Positions 60,952 through 63,480 of a DNA stretch of 63,480 nucleotides are shown here, in pieces. Each line of letters begins with the position of its first letter. Position 1 is the stretch's first letter. The stretch is taken from positions 37,172-100,651 of the forward strand of contig FR898648.1 of the NCBI GenBank assembly GCA_000437215.1, given 5' to 3'. Both the position numbers and the translations under genes were made by a program. The notes below the pieces were generated by a model that had not been told where the DNA came from, ran no database searches, and worked only from the letters and a program-made list of their open reading frames with translations. The stretch comes from Clostridium sp. CAG:440. Lineage in GTDB: Bacteria > Bacillota > Clostridia > TANB77 > CAG-508.

Positions 60952-61579
60952 TTAATACCAATTTAAATCTTCATATAAATCATAATCTCCTCTTGGTCTA
61001 AATGGTGGTCTACCAGGTCCAGGTCCTCCGTGGTCCTCCAGGAAATGGTGGTCTAGGAGGTGGTGGTGGTGGAAATGGTGGCCTATTTCCAGGGCCTCCA
61101 GGTCTGCTTAATAATTCTCTAAGTATTAAAATTCTAATTATGTCACTTAACCCTCTATTAATTTGTCTATTTTCTGATCTTGTTTCTTTTGATTCTTGTC
61201 TTACTTCTTGACTTCTATTATTTTGTGTGACAGATTTTACTGTATTTACATTTTCTACATTGTTATTAAGATTTATGTTTAAGTAAACATCATCATTTCC
61301 CTCTACCATAACATATAATTCATCTGTCATTTTATCTATCATTTCTTTTGTAACAGAAGTATTTACATTTTGGCATGCTCTTTTTACCATTGGATAAACT
61401 ACTTTATATATTTCTGGATAACATTGCTCAAGTTCTTGGTTATTGTTTTGGTTAAAAGAAGAATTCATCATTTGGGCATTTGATTGATATCCTCTAAAAT
61501 ATTGTTCATCTGCATATGGATTTACCTGATTGTAGCCTAAAATACTTCGTATATAATCATCATATGATGTGCTATACAT
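60952..61579 (-). CDS. Pro/Gly-rich protein (+1 recoded), unknown
   Basis: About 208 aa. The start is ATG 61579, preceded by AAGGAGG; an upstream in-frame ATG lies inside a hairpin. The N-terminal 90 residues have Tyr/Asn/Gln-rich sequence (S-Y-D-D-Y-I-R-S-I-L-G-Y) and an Arg/Asn/Glu-rich middle. After residue ~155 the sequence becomes G-G-P-G-N-R-P-P-F-P and polyproline. At CGG 61030-61028 the zero frame would run R-R-T-W-T-W and stop. Skipping the C gives P-G-G-P-G-P-G-R-P-P-F-R-P-R-G and ends D-L-N-W-Y, extending the Gly/Pro repeat by 25 codons. It resembles clostridial coat- or exosporium-type Gly/Pro proteins, without a named family. Confidence 0.7.
61028..61030 (-). other. +1 recoding site (CGG) in the Pro/Gly-rich gene
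   Basis: Context GGA-CCA-CGG-AGG-ACC. Reading CCA-(C)-GGA-GGA-CCT continues the P-G-G-P repeat. The zero frame breaks it after two arginines. Confidence 0.75.
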
Positions 61580-61584
61580 AAAAA

Positions 61585-61622
61585 AACCTCCTTGCATTTT
61601 TTATATAATATGCAAAAAGGTT
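61585..61622 (-). terminator. Hairpin covering the ribosome binding site of the 60952 gene (also murD terminator)
   Basis: AACCTTTTTGCAT (61622-61610) pairs with ATGCAAGGAGGTT (61597-61585), 13 bp including two G-U pairs, with a T-run right after it. The stem contains the AAGGAGG ribosome binding site of the downstream gene. It can act as an intrinsic terminator after murD and as a switch on translation of the next gene. Confidence 0.6.
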
Positions 61623-61638
61623 AATTTGTGCCCCTACT

Positions 61639-63033
61639 TTATAATTCATTTACTAATTTTTTAAATTGATTTCCTCTGTCTGCAAAATTTTTAAATAAAT
61701 CAAAGCTTGCACTAGCAGGCGAAAATAGAACAACATCTCCTGATTTTGCCTCTTTTTTTGCTACATCAATAGTTTGCTTTAATGTTGTACACATATATAT
61801 TGGAAGTTCTTTTCCTTGATTTTCAAGTTCTTCTTTTACAGCATCAAAAATTTTTCCAGATGTTTGCCCCAACAAAATTAAGCATTTTGCTTTTTGTATT
61901 ATTGGTTTTGCAATTGGAGTATAGTCTAAATTTTTATCATATCCACCTGCAATTAAAACAATAGGTTCATCATATGAATTTAATCCTGCAATTGTCCTTG
62001 TTGGTGATGAACTTACAGAGTCATTATACCATTTTACTCCATCTATTTGTTTTACTAGCTCTAGTCTATGTTCTACACTATTAAATTCCTTTATAGCTTC
62101 TACTGCTTTATCTTGATTGACCAAAGTTTTAGTTGCAGCTAAAGCAGTACAAATATTTTCATAATTATGAACTCCTCTTAATTTTACATCTTTTGCATCT
62201 AATACATGTTTTCTAATTTTATCTTCACATTCTTTAATTATGCCATTATCTACTATATAACCATTTTCTAATTTTTCTTTGCTGCTGAAAAATATAACCT
62301 TTCCATTTGCTTCTTTAGCACAATTTCTTGTTATTTCATTATCATAATTTAATACAAGTATTCCATTTTCATTTTGGTATTTGAATATATTTTTCTTTGC
62401 TTCTATGTATTCTTCATAATCTTTATGTATATTTAAGTGGTTAGGCGTTATATTTGTTATTACTGATATTGATGGGCTTATTTCCATTCCCATTAATTGA
62501 AAACTACTAAGTTCTAAAACTACTATATCTTCTTTTTCTATTTCATTTAATTTTGTAAATAATGGTATACCTATATTTCCACCAAGCCATGTTTTATAGC
62601 CTGCATGTTTTAGTATTGCATTTATTAAACTTGTTGTTGTTGTTTTTCCATCACTTCCTGTTACACCAATTACCTTTGCTGGACACATTTTTATTAGCAT
62701 TTCAATTTCTGTTGTAACAATTGCTCCTCTTTCTTCCTCTTTTTTAAGTTCCTTAGTTGTTGGCAAACAACTTGGTGATCTAAATATTAAATCAAAACCT
62801 TTTAACTTTTCTAAATAATTTTCACCTAATGAAAATTCAAATGAGTATGAAGTTATTTTGTCCATTACATCTTTTGATATATTATCTATTGTTCTTTGGT
62901 CAAACACTGTAACTTTAGCTTTTTTTTCGTGCAAATAATCAAGTAATGGTATATTACTTACACCTAAACCAATTACAGCTATTTTCCTGTACTTTATGTA
63001 ATCATTAAATTCATCTAACTTTTTATTTTCCAT
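61639..63033 (-). CDS. murD: UDP-N-acetylmuramoyl-L-alanine--D-glutamate ligase
   Basis: 464 aa. Mur ligase with N-terminal V-I-G-L-G-V-S-N-I-P-L-L near residue 20, the P-loop G-V-T-G-S-D-G-K-T-T-T-T near 123, and N-I-T-P-N-H-L-N-I-H-K-D near 195. The third domain has E-H-R-L-E-L-V-K and F-S-P-A-S-A-S-F-D-L-F. It adds D-glutamate in cytoplasmic peptidoglycan synthesis. Promoter TTGTAA-17-TATAAT is at 63085-63113. Length is normal. Confidence 0.97.
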   Translation of the reverse strand: MENKKLDEFNDYIKYRKIAVIGLGVSNIPLLDYLHEKKAKVTVFDQRTIDNISKDVMDKITSYSFEFSLGENYLEKLKGFDLIFRSPSCLPTTKELKKEEERGAIVTTEIEMLIKMCPAKVIGVTGSDGKTTTTSLINAILKHAGYKTWLGGNIGIPLFTKLNEIEKEDIVVLELSSFQLMGMEISPSISVITNITPNHLNIHKDYEEYIEAKKNIFKYQNENGILVLNYDNEITRNCAKEANGKVIFFSSKEKLENGYIVDNGIIKECEDKIRKHVLDAKDVKLRGVHNYENICTALAATKTLVNQDKAVEAIKEFNSVEHRLELVKQIDGVKWYNDSVSSSPTRTIAGLNSYDEPIVLIAGGYDKNLDYTPIAKPIIQKAKCLILLGQTSGKIFDAVKEELENQGKELPIYMCTTLKQTIDVAKKEAKSGDVVLFSPASASFDLFKNFADRGNQFKKLVNEL

Positions 63034-63084
63034 TTATATATTTCTCCTTTTGCTTTATTGTATGTTTCTTTTTTTACTTATGTT

Positions 63085-63113
63085 ATTATATCTCAATATT
63101 TATTAAATTACAA
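63085..63113 (-). promoter_or_regulatory. Promoter of murD
   Basis: TTGTAA (63113-63108), 17-bp spacer, TATAAT (63090-63085). Confidence 0.65.
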
Positions 63114-63311
63114 TTTATTTTTCTACTTTAGTTAAAATTAAGAATTATAATTATACTTATGCTTTTACTTTTAATTTTTATTTTCATTTTACTAATACCA
63201 TACTATTTGTGAAATATAACTTTAAATTACAGCAATTTTTTATTTTTACATACATAATTTAAAAATTTTAGGCTATACTACACATAGTTTCTTAACATGG
63301 AGGTGTTTTTT

Positions 63312-63416
63312 ATGTCAGAAAAGAATAGTAAGAAAAACAATAAAAGCAACAAAAATAACCAAAATCAAAACCAAAACAAAAGTAACAACAATAATAACCA
63401 AAGTAGCGAAAGATAG
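63312..63416 (+). CDS. Small Asn/Lys/Gln-rich ORF
   Basis: 34 aa, M-S-E-K-N-S-K-K-N-N-K...Q-S-S-E-R, almost entirely Asn/Lys/Gln/Ser. It is preceded at good spacing by TGGAGGTG and placed between murD and a copy of the Y1-element end. Its disordered polar composition is like small spore-core proteins, but no family is recognised. It may instead be a chance frame in low-complexity DNA. Confidence 0.4.
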   Translation: MSEKNSKKNNKSNKNNQNQNQNKSNNNNNQSSER

Positions 63417-63435
63417 TTAGACAATTAAACAACGT

Positions 63436-63462
63436 AGACAACGGGACGGGGTTTTTGTCTTA
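63436..63462 (+). repeat. Third copy of the Y1-element end
   Basis: Matches 12906-12932 in the same orientation (outer AGACAACGGGACGGGG, inner TTTTTGTCTTA). The sequence beyond it to 63480 differs from the first element's interior. It is probably the edge of another element that continues beyond the window. Confidence 0.75.
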
Positions 63463-63480
63463 GGCTTTCAGGGCTGTTTT

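Noticed and set aside
8..61030. Explaining the eight frame breaks as sequencing or assembly errors
   Set aside because: They are not at homopolymers and neighbouring bases vary. All sit in one codon phase (C-GGN), none elsewhere, and essential genes are affected. Independent reads would still be the decisive test.
1..63480. tRNA or rRNA genes
   Set aside because: No cloverleaf with CCA-type ends or rRNA motifs was seen by eye; a tRNA search program was not available.

Overview
The window comes from a low-GC, spore-forming member of the Clostridia (Bacillota), probably an uncultured gut-type lineage. The evidence is the AT-rich codon use with AGA/AGG arginine, a Gram-positive PolC, and sporulation genes (SpoIIP, YlbJ, dipicolinate synthase A, an SspH-type SASP). 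Nearly all genes lie on the minus strand. No rRNA, tRNA, CRISPR array or phage module was seen.

Layout: 1-1090 split transketolase (two subunits, C-terminal one cut by the window edge); 1173-6420 ftsH, a DUF1189 membrane protein, an alanine-racemase-like gene, a palindromic repeat element and a FemX-like gene; 6646-12889 asd, a WG-repeat protein, tgt, queA and a secreted HEXXH protein; 12906-13849 a Y1 transposase element with 27-bp inverted ends; 13897-19072 a U32 peptidase-like protein and a radical SAM/NDK-like/DUF402/HD cluster; 19314-24841 an XRE regulator, M29 aminopeptidase, nucleoside kinase and obgE; 24879-26845 trpS and the rplU-rpmA operon; 27486-33848 polC and an MBL-fold nuclease-like gene; 34028-38554 rseP-cdsA-uppS-ispA-frr-pyrH; 38695-50890 an unknown gene, a thioesterase, pgi, spoIIP, glmM, a CpsB-like phosphatase, argS, pnp and rpsO; 51128-57712 sspH, an orphan variable-repeat cassette, galE, a pilin-like target of a diversity-generating retroelement, ylbJ and small genes; 57806-63416 uppP, dpsA, a TPR protein, a Pro/Gly-rich protein, murD and a small Asn-rich ORF.

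The most striking signal is translational. Seven genes (tkt C-subunit, queA, polC, ispA, an unknown gene at 38695, a small gene at 57475 and a Pro/Gly-rich gene at 60952) are interrupted at eight places. At every one the zero frame contains a CGG codon, and skipping exactly its C (reading C-GGN) restores the full-length product, with the shifted codon GGA, GGG or GGC (Gly). I read both strands for CGG. Among genes with the host's typical AT-rich codon use, no in-frame CGG occurs except at these sites, and I found no other broken gene. The only four unshifted in-frame CGG codons are in three genes whose base composition is visibly less AT-rich (32430-33848, 51371-51628, 56980-57324). This looks like genome-wide +1 recoding at CGG (or CGGN quadruplet decoding as Gly) rather than sequencing error.

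The second notable system is the target side of a diversity-generating retroelement. It comprises a pilin-like protein with a C-type-lectin/FGE-type C-terminus (53585-55561) and a second, diversified, headless copy of its last ~68 codons at 51881-52123. The two copies differ almost only at first and second codon positions of NNY codons. No reverse transcriptase or template repeat lies in the window.
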